A DNA stretch of 64,000 nt from Hymenolepis diminuta (Eukaryota; Platyhelminthes; Cestoda; Cyclophyllidea; Hymenolepididae): the NCBI GenBank assembly GCA_900708905.1, contig CAADRB010000014.1:1975811-2039810 (forward strand). The letters run 5' to 3'. This document shows, one piece after another, positions 44,196 through 56,634 of the stretch; the first letter of the stretch is position 1, and each line of letters opens with the position of its first letter. Under the pieces are notes generated by a model that did no database searches, was not told the DNA's origin, and was given only the letters and a program-made list of their open reading frames with translations. The position numbers were made by a program, and so were the translations under genes.

Positions 44196-47100
44196 AGCTA
44201 ATTTTGAACCAAAAACTGTGTTTTCTTTGTTAGGCCCGGAACTTTTCATCCCATGTGTTAGCAAAAAGACTTATTGGTGTAGCATCCGCTACATCCTACA
44301 ACATCTTTATAATTTGAAGATTATTGAAATTCGTGATAAATGCAATAGTAAGGACAGTTCTATAATTTTATTTAGTTGTGATTTGATATTTGAAAGCCTA
44401 TTTAAACAAAGAAATTAATGAGTATTTACTATATAAACGCTGAGATTAATCTTCACAAGTATGATTGTTTAAACTGCTTAATTGCTCATTATAAAAGGAA
44501 GACTTTTAGGAAAAATAATTGTAGCAATGGGTTTCCATAGGTGGTCTTACATACCCAGGTGTGGACGCAGGAGTCCTACAATTCGGTATGTGAGAGATGA
44601 AGCTTGCGAATTCACCGAAATACTCGCTTAGGTTTCTTTGCAATCCTTTATCCCTACTTATTCTTGTTAAAACAAATGCACATTCAGTAAGAGAAGTTAG
44701 GAAATTTTTAGCAGCCCATGAGAATGTCACGTTCTAACTATTTTGCTAAAAAATTAAAAGTCTTAATTTATAATTTAAGTAGCACAAGCCAAATAAGACC
44801 AAGCCTCAATAACGTTGTAATTCTGGGGGCAATGCAGGAAGCTTTGATCCATTGTATTGTTCCAATTTGTCTCCTACTCAGGTCAGCTTAAAGAAATGTC
44901 CTTTTTAGGATTTTGGCTAGATTTAATCCTCTGCAACTGAATAGTATCTCCTAACTTTTGTAAAAGTCAAACCATTAAGAAATCGGTTGCTTGAAGTCGC
45001 TGCAGGTCGTTGTGTTAGTAAAAGAGTGATCTCATTGGTGCTGCAAAAGTAATGCATTTTTTTGCAAATATCCGCGGTGTCTCATTGTTCTTGTTCTAAC
45101 TTACCTTAAAATTGGAATTGTATTTACGGAATGTTTCAATAGATCAGATTTTTCTTACGCAGTGGTTTATAAAATTTCTAGAACCTATAATACAGACATT
45201 GTTTAATCAAAACAATAATGAGATTTGATTTTCAAACTGTAACGTCTTGTAATGAATTTTGCTGATCAGGACTACTTTTCACCGATTGTGGTCAGTTAAA
45301 AGAAAAGTTAGCAGGCCATCAAAGAGATCTTACTAAGCTTGATAATTGGATTCAGATAGCATGTTTTTTAATTCTTATGTCAATAGTTCATCGTTTGTTT
45401 TCTCATACTTTTTGCTTTTTCCCCTTAATTTGCCTCATTTATAAGACGCTCCCTACCTCCCCAAAGTACAGGCAACGCGCTTCCCCCATGTGTGCCTGCA
45501 TATGGATTATTGACTTGCACTCGAGCTGCTTTGTGATGACTCAGCTTACCTGTCCATCTTACATAGGCCAATTATTGCGATCTCAATGCTGATGCTTGTT
45601 TCCTCCTCGAACTATTTCTCCTTTTCTCCCAAATTGTTTCCATTTTCTTGCAGTGATCTCACTAACACTTCGGACTTTTGAAATTGGGTGCGTGCCCTCT
45701 TGTAACCATTAGGCAGATCTTCAGTAATGTAACGGGACCTAACCTTGACTAACAACGATAAAATACAATCCTTTATCAGCCAAGGTAACATCTACCTGCC
45801 AAAACTCTCTTTCTTCCTCTACACTGATTTCCCCTTTAAAATTCATACCTGACGTCATCCTGTCAACTTCAACTAGTCCACTGAATCAAATATCACTCAC
45901 TGATTCTTTCAGCATGTCGTTTTAAGTGACATTGAATGAAAGCGTGAATTTTTCGCCGGAGAATGCTAAAATTTTGTCGATAAGGAGTGCTGGAAATTTC
46001 GATTTATTGCAAGATACTACTGTAACAGAAGATTTAACATAAACACTGCGAGAATGTCGATCTTAGGATTACGCTCTCACAGAGCCTTTACAGGTGATAA
46101 ACTAGTTCGCAGATTGCTCTGAGAAATCCTGCTTCAAAAAAGACTTCGCCCACAAGGTGTTATGAAGCCTCCTTAATTCTATTACTCAAAAGCTTTTTGA
46201 AAGTCATCAAATAGCTAAAAAATAGGAAGAACGCATGTACAAAACTATTACTAAAAACAATCAATCAAAACGATAGGAAGCTTTAGGTTGACTCCTAGCT
46301 TAAACAGCCAACAAAACCGAATTTTTCTCTAAAAGCACAATTCTTCACCTCAAGGAAATTCGTGCAAGCCAATATTATGCCAACGTTTGTAGAAGAGAGA
46401 GCAATGCCTTTGTTCTAGAGATGGGATCACTGTTCCTTAGAACTTACACCCAACAGGGACCTCCACGATCTAATTTCCGGTTGCTTTAAGTCCAATAAAA
46501 GTTGAAGGTTGTTGAAACCCCATATATCAGAATGCCATCCTCAACACTGACATCAAATTCAATGCAATTCACCATAAACAATTTCGAACAGGCAACAGTA
46601 AAAAATCCGATTCTCTAATTTTTTTTCATCAGAGCTATAGCCATGGATATATTTATCCGAATAATGCATAAAACGTTTTTAAATTGACAGGTGTAGTAAA
46701 ATTTTTCCTAATTGATATGCGAAATGTTATTGTCATTGTTGCTAATCTGTAAATGTAAAACCATGATCAATAACCATTAACAAAAAAAATGAATATGAAA
46801 GACAGTAACGGTTTTTTCCCTTATTCCATCTTCAATTAACTTCTTAAAATCGAATTTAGTTCGCATAATTGCACGCATGGTTAAGAGGAATGCAGCATTA
46901 TATAAAAGAAAGGTGGAAAAGATAGGAGTGATCGGAAGAGCGTTAAAATTACACAGCTGTGGAGGAGGAGGATGTCAAAATCAGATCGCACACTCGACAG
47001 ATGGGCAGGTTCAGTTCGGAATCCGGTGCAGATTTTACAAAGACGTAGCAAATTGAACACACCAGTCTATCACAACGTGAACAAAGAATCTAAGAGAGAT

Positions 47101-48681
47101 GCGCTAAGTTATTAATCAATAGATTTTAAAATTTTCATCCTATTTATGTCTTTTCAGCAGGAACTTACGCAGGGCGTACGAGTTGCTAGGAGAACATCAC
47201 AACTGTGACAGGTATCTAATGTACCGGGGATGAGCCTGATTACTGGTTGCGTATATGTTCGGAACATATTTTTCCTGATTACCGACCTAGTCAAAGAACC
47301 TGAATTAAGAAGGAAACCGTTAAACGTGTAAACTCGAATTCTACTCAGTACTGAAATAGAGACAACTTAACCATAACTGTAAGAGCGGCATTGGTTCGCT
47401 TCCACTTCCACGTTAGCAGACCTTTTAGGCGTATCATTTTTCACGGTAGCGTACCTGCGTTTCTAAAATAGACAGAAAATTGTTACACTTGCTGGACTAC
47501 TGATTTAATTTCAGCAGAACGGATGGAGTAAGGAACACTGATAATTTTAATCCTAACGAAGGTGTGACACTTATAACGGAATCCATTATACTAATAACGC
47601 AAATGCAAGCTTATATGAACTAACGGCTATTATGTTTTGATCCATTACGACTTGACCCCAATGGGCCGTTAATTTTTAACGTAGATTTCATTTTTAATTC
47701 TATAAAATATGACAAAATTAAGCCCGACAAAGGAGAGCAACTAAACATGTGGGAAGACGAGAAAGGCGACAGTAAAAAAATTAAGTAAGAAAGTCAAGAC
47801 CAAACTGAGCTCTGCCATATTAAATTTCGTTAATTCTTATTGTTCTGCTAGTATCTTGGCAATTAGCAGAAAAAATGCACCTACTGTCGTTTACCAACTA
47901 TTCAAATTAATAAAATGATCAATAGTTCTGGAAAACGCAAACATGGTTCATCCAGAAAATGGGGATACATACTAAAATTTGAACAGTGAAAGAAGTATAC
48001 AAGAACCTAAAGATCGAACTTTAATTTCTTCTAGTCAATCCCCTTCTCTTAATCCACATTAAAGTGTTTTCCTATGTTTAAAAATTGTAAAGATTTTGCC
48101 TTGTCGTGGGCTATAATAGTAAAATTTTAATTCAAGAATAATCAAGTAGCCTATCAATTCAAATTGTAACTTTCAGAACGCCGTTTCACTACTTAATGAT
48201 ATTTTTAACGTATTGAAAAGTCAAATAATGTGTTTTCATTAAAATTCGCAAACCTCCTCAATTTGTATCGATTACTGTTCTCCCATGCTTGATAACTAAG
48301 TTGCTTCATTACTGTATAACCGACTAGTCAGGTACCCAACTAATCCCCACGTCGAATTTGGATATAAATAGTTAGATTCTAAATAAATGGAAGGTGAGGG
48401 GACCCACACTCCGTTATAAGTCCTGTATCTTATTTCTCCAGTTCTAGATGGATTGTCAGTGCTGAGGTGCTCATTGAAATTTAGCAAATAAAAATGGTGC
48501 AAAGGACATCAGCACGCATTAAAATATAAAACCTCAACCGAACTAACTATTAATTAGTGGTTGATGACGCCATTCACTAAAACGCAGACCACTGGGTCTC
48601 GAACAAAGGTGTGTGATGCCCCTGAAAAATAAATAATGTAACACCCAGCCAATTGAATTCAGTATTGGAGTACATTTTCTA

Positions 48682-48771
48682 TCAGCTCTTTCCCAAGCCA
48701 ATAAGGGAGACACGTTCCCAAACCCATTTTGAGTAGAGAAGTATCGTCCTAGAGCCCATCTGGTGAAAAGT
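48682..48771 (-). CDS. MTMR exon 9 (tentative): C-terminus
   Basis: After GCACATTTCAG the phase-0 frame reads TFHQMGSRTILLYSKWVWER and ends SLIGLGKS then TGA. The phase fits exon 8 and the total matches family length, but C-termini are not conserved, so this is an open-frame and splice-site argument only. Confidence 0.45.
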   Translation of the reverse strand, partial: TFHQMGSRTILLYSKWVWERVSLIGLGKS

Positions 48772-51700
48772 CTGAAATGTGCCACACCCTTTTATTAGCC
48801 GAACTTCACCATTGCAATTGCTCATTTCATTCCGCGAGTATGGACCAGTAGGTATCTATCTCATGACCTCTAACGTCACAAACGAGCAAGTTAACAACTG
48901 CATCACCAATGCATATGAAGCATGAAGAATAATACTGAATAAGAAACTTTAAATACTCTCCCAACCGTTACGAATTGAATCGCGTAAATTAGCAGTCGCT
49001 TTAAGGTTTCCCAATGGGACTATGTTAAACCGCTATTAGAAAAGCATACTGATAAAAAGAATTAACTAACCTCAGCAATGCATATCAGCCTATCCAAGTC
49101 TTCATCGGACTTGCCCAAAAGCTTGCCAACTTCACGAATTCGCTGGCGCAGACGATTGGCACGAATATTCAGAGCAAGGGTCTGAGTTTGCAAGTTCTTG
49201 AGGGCCTCTTGCATTCGTTGAGTGGTGTGTGGAATTCGCCATTCATACTGCAGAAAGAGGTCTTTCCATACACTACAGGGATGAAAAGAAATGAAAACTC
49301 AAATATGCAAGTCCCACTCTGTCCATCTCAAGCGGTGAAGGTCGATTAATCACGATTTCCATCTCTGAATTTTTATTCTTTTAGTGCATCGAATAAATCA
49401 AAATGTCCGATCAAGGATACGGTTTGAGTAGGATAAATAGAACTTTATACATAACGTTTGCTAAGTGAAAAGAAACAATTTTGAAATTTGGAACTTGAAA
49501 TTTTCGAAAACAATGATTTCATTATAACAAATCTTCATTGGTTCAGCTTTATTCCTAGGACCCTAATGGCTTAAGAATTAGGAGAGTTACATTCAGATTA
49601 AACTTAATTTTTAGGGCACCTGAGCGATATTTACACTACATACTGATTTTCAAGGTATGCATCTATCTGAATTTTCATAAACCAGTTAAAATCTGTCTGG
49701 TCCTGGAAGAAGGCATACACGCGGCATCGGCCAAAACATCACTTATAATCAAAAGAAAAAACATCACTTATAATCATTTGGGGTTAAAGAACTGTTGGCT
49801 GACATAAGCTCTGATTTGCAAATAGTACAAAGCAACAAACTGATCAATCGATTTTGACGACTGTTCGTCTCGATTTGACACCGCTTGTGGAGCTCTGCTA
49901 ACTTAAAATGCTTAGCTATCTCATCTCTGCTAACTTAGGATTGTAAAAATGGAATAATATGCAAGATCATTTTGCCTTCTCAACAATTGGGAGAAAAATG
50001 ATTTGAGGAGGTAAGACTAACAGTCATGAATAAAAAGTGATAAACTGTAAATATCGTGGACAAGAAGAGAACTAATCGCGAAATTTGAATTTTGAGCCAT
50101 GAACTACCCATTGAGCAAATATTGTACAACCCGAATCGAAAAAAACCAAGTAAAGACCCATTGAGACGGTGCACCAGCATCTTTTTGACCCTACCTTTTA
50201 TCATTTATTGAACTTTCTGTTGACCGATTCCAGTTAGTTCCAGCAATTAAAAATGGTAAATTTTTTATACTATTGCGGCCAATAAAAATATTTTGAATGG
50301 TAAGTCGTATCATTCTGTCTAAATATGTACTAGTTTACATATTATTAAAATAGCAGAGCCCACTATTATTTTTACCCATAGAAGAGCAAAAAATACCACT
50401 TTTAATCATGAAGAAGTATTCAAATACGAGAAACAGTAGTATAATCAAAATAAGAGATGAAAGTGACGAATGAGCGAAGCAAAATCTCAAACTTTCAAAA
50501 GAACTTGACCTTATGCATTCCTTTAATACATATCACTTTCAAGATCTAGGTGAACGTGTATCCTCGCAATGTCTGTTACATAAATATTATGTTTACTTAA
50601 AGCCACGTCAGCAACTTAGAGTCTACTAATGGTTTCTGATCAATTTTACCAATGTTTTCTGGCTTCTCAACGCAACATGGCCATAATTCAGCGTAAAATA
50701 AACTGACCTGTAGAGATGGGGTGAGGTGACAAACGCAGGCAAAAGCGAAATAATATGTGGAGGTCGATCAGAGGCCATTTCAGAGGCCTTTCGATATTCC
50801 TCTGAGGGTTGATAGAGCGGATTGAGGTAGAGACTACGTCGATTTGCAAAGTACGTCCAGGAGCTCGGTGTTCGCTTCTCAAGACTAAGAAAAGAAACAA
50901 ACGATGGATCAGATTTTTTGCATTTCTCATGAAGGCAGTCCTCTATTACAGTTTTTACACAGTGGTTTTAAGGGTATTTGATGCCGAATGACTTTATCCG
51001 GAGAAGGTATAGCTTAAGCATTACCTATCTAGAACATAGCGGTAGAATCCGAGTTTCTCACCAAAGAAGCTCCATAATGCTATTTCTCTATCCGCGATGG
51101 GCGTTGGAAAACATGAAATAGCTCTCATTCCAAGTAAAGCTACTTTAAGAGCCAGATCAAATTAGACTTAATATCCCCCGTCCCCCATAGGACTAACGAT
51201 CCTCTTAAGGTTAACAGAAAATAGCAGCTTTCAACGAGTTGGGTTGGACGAAAATGTATTGATAATTGGGGACATACAAGAGAGGAAAAAGGGAAGGAGT
51301 AAGAAGAGGAAATTGGAGGAAAGAGGAGGCGTCAGTACTGACCGATGACAATTCGGGTTGTGATAGACAGATGAAGTCAGGCTTTGAGGATGTGAATCAT
51401 TGTGCGATTGTGGGGGTGAACAGCCAATCAAAAATCATAAAGTGAAAAATGGGTTTAAGCCAGTATATGAGCGATACAAAGAAAAACAGAGCAAACCTAT
51501 GATTCAGGTACCAAAAACACTTTCGCGAATGGAAATGGAAGTCATGAATTCTCAGTTAATCCTTATTGGATTCATCTCTATGCCCATTAATCACTCGGGA
51601 GGATGGGTAAAATTCCTAAGAATGCTGATTCTAGGCATCAGCAAGCACCCAATGATGATAAAAATGTTAGAGAATGTTCCCGAATTTGAGCTGAGTAATA

Positions 51701-54700
51701 TGTTGCAAGACCATTTTTTCTTCCCTATTAAATGACACAAGAGTCCCAAGTCCATTTGTAGGATTAATAACACTGTTTAATGAGTAACTGAGAATTATAA
51801 TTCTTCATCTTTCAATCAATATACATTAGTTAATAAACATTACTACCTAACAGCATTACAATACTCTTCTAAATGATGCTACTGAAATATAATAAGTAGA
51901 TTGATTACTTACCTATAAGATACGCGTTCCTTCTCAGAGCAACCAACAAAAGTTCCAAACACTCCTGACTGCGAGTGATCATGTAGAGCAGCAAGGAAAC
52001 GTGTATTAAATTCAAAAGCAGTGGGCATAAACTCTAGAAGATGACGTGTACAGTCAAGGAATTGTGTGAAAATCGGCGCAATCTCCTTCGAGTCCACTGA
52101 ACGTGTCTGACCACAGCGAGAGCCGAATTTATGACCAAAGTGGAGCCAGTCCTTCTCCACTAGAGCTTGAAATCCTTCATACGTGCGATAGTAGGGATCA
52201 ATGAGGAGTTGAGCGAGAGAACACACTTGAGCGGTACGATCCCATCCGTCGGAACAGTGAACAAGGAAGGAGTATCCGTACTCCTCATCATCATCAGTCA
52301 TTAAACGCGAAGCTATAAAGTAAGCCGCCTCCGTGATTCTACGGAGAATTCGAAGCCAACCGGACTTGTCCACTGCTTGATTTAACTCCATCATTGTGGC
52401 CTTAGGCATTTGGTATGCAGTAAGCATCTTCTCCAAGGAGCCACGCACAACATGAATGTTGGGAATCTCCACAAATCGAAAGATGATATCCTCATAGACA
52501 TTCTCGTCCTCATAACCCTTGCCTTGGGCTCGATTAGTGAGAGCATTGAGTCGTGGTCGAGTGTCCACGACATAGAGGTAGGGAGGAATACGAGGGGTGA
52601 GAGGTAAGAGTCCTTTTGGTGCAACAGTAACTGCTGACATACCGGCAAGACGAATTTTTCTCAACAGCTCCTGATCATCCTTGTTCTTACCTGTCAGACC
52701 AGATAGGGGTTGACTCGACCGACAGATTACTGACTATTTCGAAGAGAAAAAATGGTATGAGGAAATTTACTACTAATATTGACTACTTACTCGGCCATTG
52801 GGATGAATCCAAGTTAAAATGGGAAAACGACGACGGGAACGGAAACTGGCACTGCCCAAAATTGTTTCAAGATCGGCGGACTTTGGCACAAACATCACAC
52901 TTGGGTAAGTATCACAATGCTGCCGAAAAAAATTAAGAAAAAATTACATGCGGCTCCATTATTTACCCCTAACTTATTAATATAACCCATTCTCTATAGC
53001 TATTAAGGTATGCTAGGTTCAAAAACAGCCAACTTTGTGCGTTGTTCGAATGTGTTCCCGTTAAGTTCTGCTTGTCTTCCTCCTTTCCATGCGCCAACGA
53101 TTATTCTGCAAGTAAAGTCGTCTAAATCTGTTTTTATTAAGGCGCATTGTATAGATAAGGCGATTACATATGGTAAGGCATTAAGTCTGCAAGATGTATG
53201 ACAAAAATAGAAATAAAGAAAGAGAGGCATAAAGACTACACGTGGTGAGAGTAGGTGACTATTGAATCATGCCCGTTTAGCTCTACCATAAACAATAGCG
53301 ATCGATGACTGTTAGTCTGATCTAACCGATGGCCACATTGAACCCCCAGCTCGACTTTCCCACTGATCCAACTTGTGTGATGGCGTATGCTTCACTTTGG
53401 ACCAGCAAGATTGCGAAACTACACCTAAAAAATTTGGGACTTACAATTCTCTCAAATGGACTTAATTGGCATTAACTTGCTCGAAAGATACCTTTTCATT
53501 TACCTTACTATAAAGGACCATACCAAAATTAGCACGCTATTGGGAGGAATATCAAAGAGAAAGGCAACCCAACATCTAACTACATCCATTTAACAACCAA
53601 CCCCACGATGCAGATTCTCCCTTTTGTAATCAATGGGTTGAAATTAAAACACGTGTGAAATTATGCCTCACATCTATTTATACCTCATTAACAGGCATCA
53701 TTCATATTAAGGTGATCAAATGACATACCAAGTATGAATGAGTTATTAATTACCAGATGACCTGTAATTGAATTTCATACAATTATTCTGGAATTCTTAA
53801 AAATGGCGATCTAATAAAAGCACGTTAAATATAAACCTTGAGTAAGTTGTAATGAGTTCTATCGTATTTAAAAACTCGTTACTAACCCCATCTACCTAAA
53901 TGTGGCTGATGTTAGAAGACATAAATCGAAGTGACATGACTAAATAACCAACTACAGAATTAAATCTACTTCTGAGTACCGTGGAAATAATCTCGCTCGG
54001 GAACCTGGGAGTCAAGTCATCAAATTTGAACATACTGCTTATAAAAATATAGACAACTCAATGTTTCCTTAATTCAAGTAAAGCAAGGCTTTTGATACCT
54101 TGACTTCTATACTAACTTTTGACCTAATTCCCTATTGGACTTATTGTCCGTTTCCTTATTCAGATCTTTTCATATGAATGAAAGTCACGGTAATTGCAAT
54201 TAACAACAATAATAATAATTTTTCCTGTTATTTATGATTTATACTAACGTGATATTAATATTTGCTATTTTCTTTCACATCTAAGAAGAATTCATTCAAA
54301 AAATTAGACAAAATTACTTTTTTTTCATTTTTAAATACAAATCAATTTCATTATGCTCTTTGTGAGTACTAAAGGCCTAAAATATACGCAGGTAAACTAT
54401 ATTCCTTGTGAGAATATTGATACCTCAATGCTTTCAGAACTCAAATAACGCAAGACTTGATATCCTGACTTTATTACCTACTTCTTCTTGACCTTCCTTT
54501 TGGTTCATACTATATTGAACTTGTCTACTGTTTCCCTCATTCAGATGCTTTGCATTGCCCAGAGCGATATTAAATGAGCATATACCTTAAAAAGTTTGTA
54601 AGGAGTCATCAACATAAGGTCACAGTCTATGCATTTCGAATGAGAAATACCTGAACATTAAGTTCAGGCAAATTTCCCTCTTCATCGAGAGAATCATGAC

Positions 54701-56634
54701 TTTCTCCTATAACTGGTATTGTTAAAAAGTTAATAAAGGAAATAAGGAGTAAATGCATATCTGTCTTGCCTTCTCTTTACGTCTGAGTGAACTGTGGCCT
54801 AGTGGTATCCAGTGGGAAGATATACCATAGCAGTGCAGATAGATCTCTTAGCAGTACTGTGGCATAGGAAAGTTAACAATTACATATTTAAGCAGCAGAG
54901 AAATTAAAAAGTTTACACTTCACTTTAGCACGATTCCAAAATCGCCTATCTATAGCAGAATTACAATGGTATTGCTTACTCCTTGAATATTTATTTATTC
55001 TCTATAATTCAAATGCTACTTATACAAACCTACTATAGATGTCCCTTAATAGTTCTATCTCTGTAACCTAATCTGATCCGATATTTAAACAAACTTAGGC
55101 ATAAATATGAATTGGATATCACCAAATTACTCGTTTCCATCACTAAAGTTTTCCTTAATACAAATTTCCTCGTCTGAATCTCGCATTACTTCGATCTATT
55201 TTACTGTTTTTTGGCGGAGAGTTTGTTTAAAGTTAAAAAATGTCTCAGACAGACATATAAATACGAACTACGCAGCGATGAGTGGCTGTATTGACCAGCA
55301 CTGAAAGATGCCTTATACCACAACTGTTATTCAGATGATCGATTATATTGGTTACGGGTGCATACCTGTACTGGTCAGACTTGACCTGATCTGACCTGAC
55401 CTCGACCATGAGATCATGGTCATGTGGTCTTATGAAAACTGTACAACAAACTAATTAGAGCATAATCTCAGATGCAAAATTACAAAGAAAAAATATATGA
55501 GCAAGTCTTTACAAATAAAATGAGACGCTGGCCGAGTTGCTATTGAAATCCCAATTTTGCATGGACCTTTTCCTACCTCCATCGGTATTAATAACTTCAA
55601 CACCCAAATAAAGGGCATACCTCATAGATTTTATTGCTGAATTCTACCCAAGAGGCACTTGGTAGACCCATTCGAGCGAAATCTGCGCGTAAATCGAAAC
55701 GATTCCAGCCCTCATCAGGTTTACTTGGATGATCAGGGGGCCAACGTGTGAAACACGGAAGGCTTTCCACGTTATCTGTAGGGGCAAAAAAGCGAGTTAT
55801 GCTGAACAAATGATATTTAAATAAACCACTTCTAAACAGAAAATGTGAATTTGCAAGCTATGCTGAAAGATGTATAAAACGATAATGTATTAAACTGTTC
55901 AGTAAGAAAAATCTAAACATGTGTCACTCTACCAGTCATTAAATACCATAAAATTTTATGGAAACAAAATCTATGATTACATCGTACAACCTAATCATAA
56001 TATGGAAATAGATCAAAGTCTAAAAAAAGGAAATTCAAGGACTCACATATTTGACGAGACCGTTCAAGTTCTTCACAGAACTCCAAGCAGTTATTATTTT
56101 GACGGAAGATGAAGCAGGATACACGAAAATTTTTACTCTTAATTGTCAAGGGAGTTCCAAATACAGCTAAATTATGCCTTTCTACAACATCGATTAGACT
56201 TATTTCCAGCTGAAAATGAATATATAGAAGATTATCAGAAAATTAGAACACAAATAAACAGAGGAAGCAAATATAAGATGCATCGTGCCTTACCCTAAAT
56301 TCATATTTGCTAGTACGATCAATAAAAAGAACATTAACACTATTCACTTTTAAAACCCCATCTATCCAGGCATATCCATTGAAGCGGTCAACAAATACAA
56401 CATCATGCTAAAAATGAAAGAAAGTGTGTGAAAACATCTTTTTATCAATATATTTTTATTAATCAAAGAGATACCATATACAAAATAACAGAAAGAAACT
56501 CTTCACTAGATTAAATAAAGAACCATTCGGAGTAATCTTAATAAAGTAACAAACAGTTTCTTCATGGCGCAAATCAATAGACAACAACCATTAAACATAA
56601 AAAGAAATAAACTCACAAACGTTTTCTCACTCAT
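48682..56634 (-). CDS. Myotubularin-related phosphoinositide 3-phosphatase, MTMR6/7/8 type (9 exons)
   Basis: Predicted cytosolic enzyme removing the 3-phosphate from PI(3)P and PI(3,5)P2, acting in endosome and autophagy traffic. Exons in transcript order (plus-strand coordinates): 56617-56634, 56294-56407, 56047-56209, 55621-55775, 52791-52919, 51913-52733, 50708-50884, 49071-49272, 48682-48771. Phases join without error to 623 codons, about 622 residues; human MTMR6 is about 620. Domains: PH-GRAM at about 1-115, myotubularin phosphatase domain to about 500, coiled coil near 530-590. Catalytic HCSDGWDRT is complete, with cysteine about residue 353, so an active member rather than an MTMR9-like pseudophosphatase. 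Motifs RSSQPLSG, DTRPRLNAL and EKDWLHFGHKFGSRCGQ match the MTMR6/7/8 branch. No FYVE finger is seen. The last exon and the 18-base first exon are less certain. Confidence 0.9.
48830..48915 (-). repeat. tRNA-derived SINE head
   Basis: Minus strand GTTGTTAACTTGCTCGTTTG, then GACGTTAGAGGTCATGAGAT, matches the A box to B box region of the other copies. Confidence 0.5.
49071..49272 (-). CDS. MTMR exon 8: W-rich turn and coiled coil
   Basis: Phase 2 in, phase 0 out at GTTAGT. VWKDLFLQYEWRIP is followed by a heptad-like stretch, ALKNLQTQTLALNIRANRLR and RIREVGKLLG, as in the C-terminal coiled coil used for MTMR dimerisation. Confidence 0.87.
49980..50215 (-). repeat. Dispersed repeat family E, copy 1
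   Basis: Minus strand shares TTGTACAATATTTGCTCAAT and TCAAAATTCAAATTT with 62640-62870. The translated frames are also alike (YNICSMGSSWLKIQ against YNICLMGSACSKIQ). Confidence 0.6.
50708..50884 (-). CDS. MTMR exon 7: end of phosphatase domain
   Basis: Phase 2-2, CTTTTCTTAG acceptor and GTCAGT donor. SSWTYFANRRSLYLNPLYQP and PPHIISLLPAFVTSPHLY match the family S.W..L......Y.NPLY and the P....LW region. Confidence 0.9.
51110..51480 (+). repeat. Dispersed repeat family C, copy 2
   Basis: AGATCAAATTAGACTTAATA, TCCTCTTAAGGTTAACAGA and GGAAGGAGTAAGAAGAGG align with 61600-61920. Lies in an MTMR intron and explains part of the 111-codon frame at 51400-51735. Confidence 0.65.
51913..52733 (-). CDS. 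MTMR exon 6: catalytic core with HCSDGWDRT
   Basis: 273 codons plus two bases, phase 0 in, phase 2 out. Begins SVICRSSQPLSG at the acceptor AAATAG; contains VVDTRPRLNALTNRAQGKGY, SGWLRILRRI, the P-loop VHCSDGWDRTAQVCSLAQLL and EKDWLHFGHKFGSRCGQ. A second possible acceptor (TCAG, four bases later) would break the frame. Confidence 0.95.
52791..52919 (-). CDS. MTMR exon 5: phosphatase domain
   Basis: 43 codons, phase 0-0. HCDTYPSVMFVPKSA then FRSRRRFPILTWIHPNGR matches C.TYP....VP......I..S..FRSR.R.P.L.W. Confidence 0.93.
54000..54565. repeat. Direct duplication in an MTMR intron
   Basis: A block near 54055-54180 recurs near 54422-54550, about 367 bases on: both carry CTCAATG.TTTC, AACTCAA-TAA.GCAAG.CTT, GATA.CCTGACTT and CATTCAGATGCTTT-like text. 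Substantially diverged. Confidence 0.6.
55621..55775 (-). CDS. MTMR exon 4: linker to phosphatase domain
   Basis: Phase 1 in, phase 0 out at GTATGC. PDEGWNRFDLRADFARMGLP then ASWVEFSNKIYE is the EGW...D...E..RMG.P...W..S..N..Y motif that begins the myotubularin catalytic domain. Confidence 0.92.
56047..56209 (-). CDS. MTMR exon 3: PH-GRAM domain, second half
   Basis: Phase 0 in, phase 1 out at GTGAGT. LEISLIDVVERHNLAVFGTP then TIKSKNFRVSCFIF matches I..IEK......G.PL.I.CK.FR...F. Confidence 0.88.
56294..56407 (-). CDS. MTMR exon 2: PH-GRAM domain, first half
   Basis: 38 codons, phase 0-0, TTTTTAG acceptor and GTAAGG donor. HDVVFVDRFNGYAW then GVLKVNSVNVLFIDRTSKYE corresponds to the family pattern V.LVDRF...GTLYLT.THLIF.D....E.W. 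Confidence 0.85.
56617..56634 (-). CDS. MTMR exon 1: start codon (MSEKTF)
   Basis: 18-base coding exon: ATG then MSEKTF and a perfect GTGAGT donor in phase 0. It sits directly before HDVVFVDRF, matching the short N-terminus of MTMR6-type proteins ahead of the K..V.LLDRF motif. An acceptor-like pyrimidine tract ending CAAG lies 7 bases upstream of the ATG. Confidence 0.65.

Larger units (their letters stand above)
42882..44258 (+). mobile_element. DD34D mariner element with terminal inverted repeats
   Basis: Inverted repeats of about 30 bases: ACACGGGCTGAAAAGTCCCG at the left end and, reversed, ACACATGGGATGAAAAGTTC at the right, both continuing into GGGCCTAACA. Flanked by TA on each side (42880-42881 and 44259-44260). 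About 1.38 kb by the N-padded sequence, normal for mariner. The two ends and the transposase are in the expected orientation. The middle is a run of N, so the catalytic centre cannot be judged. Confidence 0.93.
42545..44295 (+). repeat. Dispersed repeat family B, split by the mariner insertion
   Basis: Left part 42545-42881 and right part 44259-44295 are contiguous in the copy at 16370-16720; the mariner sits at the junction. The right part GCAAAAAGACTTATTGGTGT resumes exactly where the left stops. Confidence 0.8.
39573..48681. other. Intergenic, transposon-rich
   Basis: Contains the integrase fragment, family B and the mariner. From about 44300 to 48680 I see no gene; the open frame at 44506-44730 (-) and the one at 45377-45592 (+) have no recognisable domain. 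Confidence 0.6.

Noticed and set aside
51400..51735. 111-codon plus-strand frame in an MTMR intron
   Set aside because: Its first part is repeat family C and no domain is visible.
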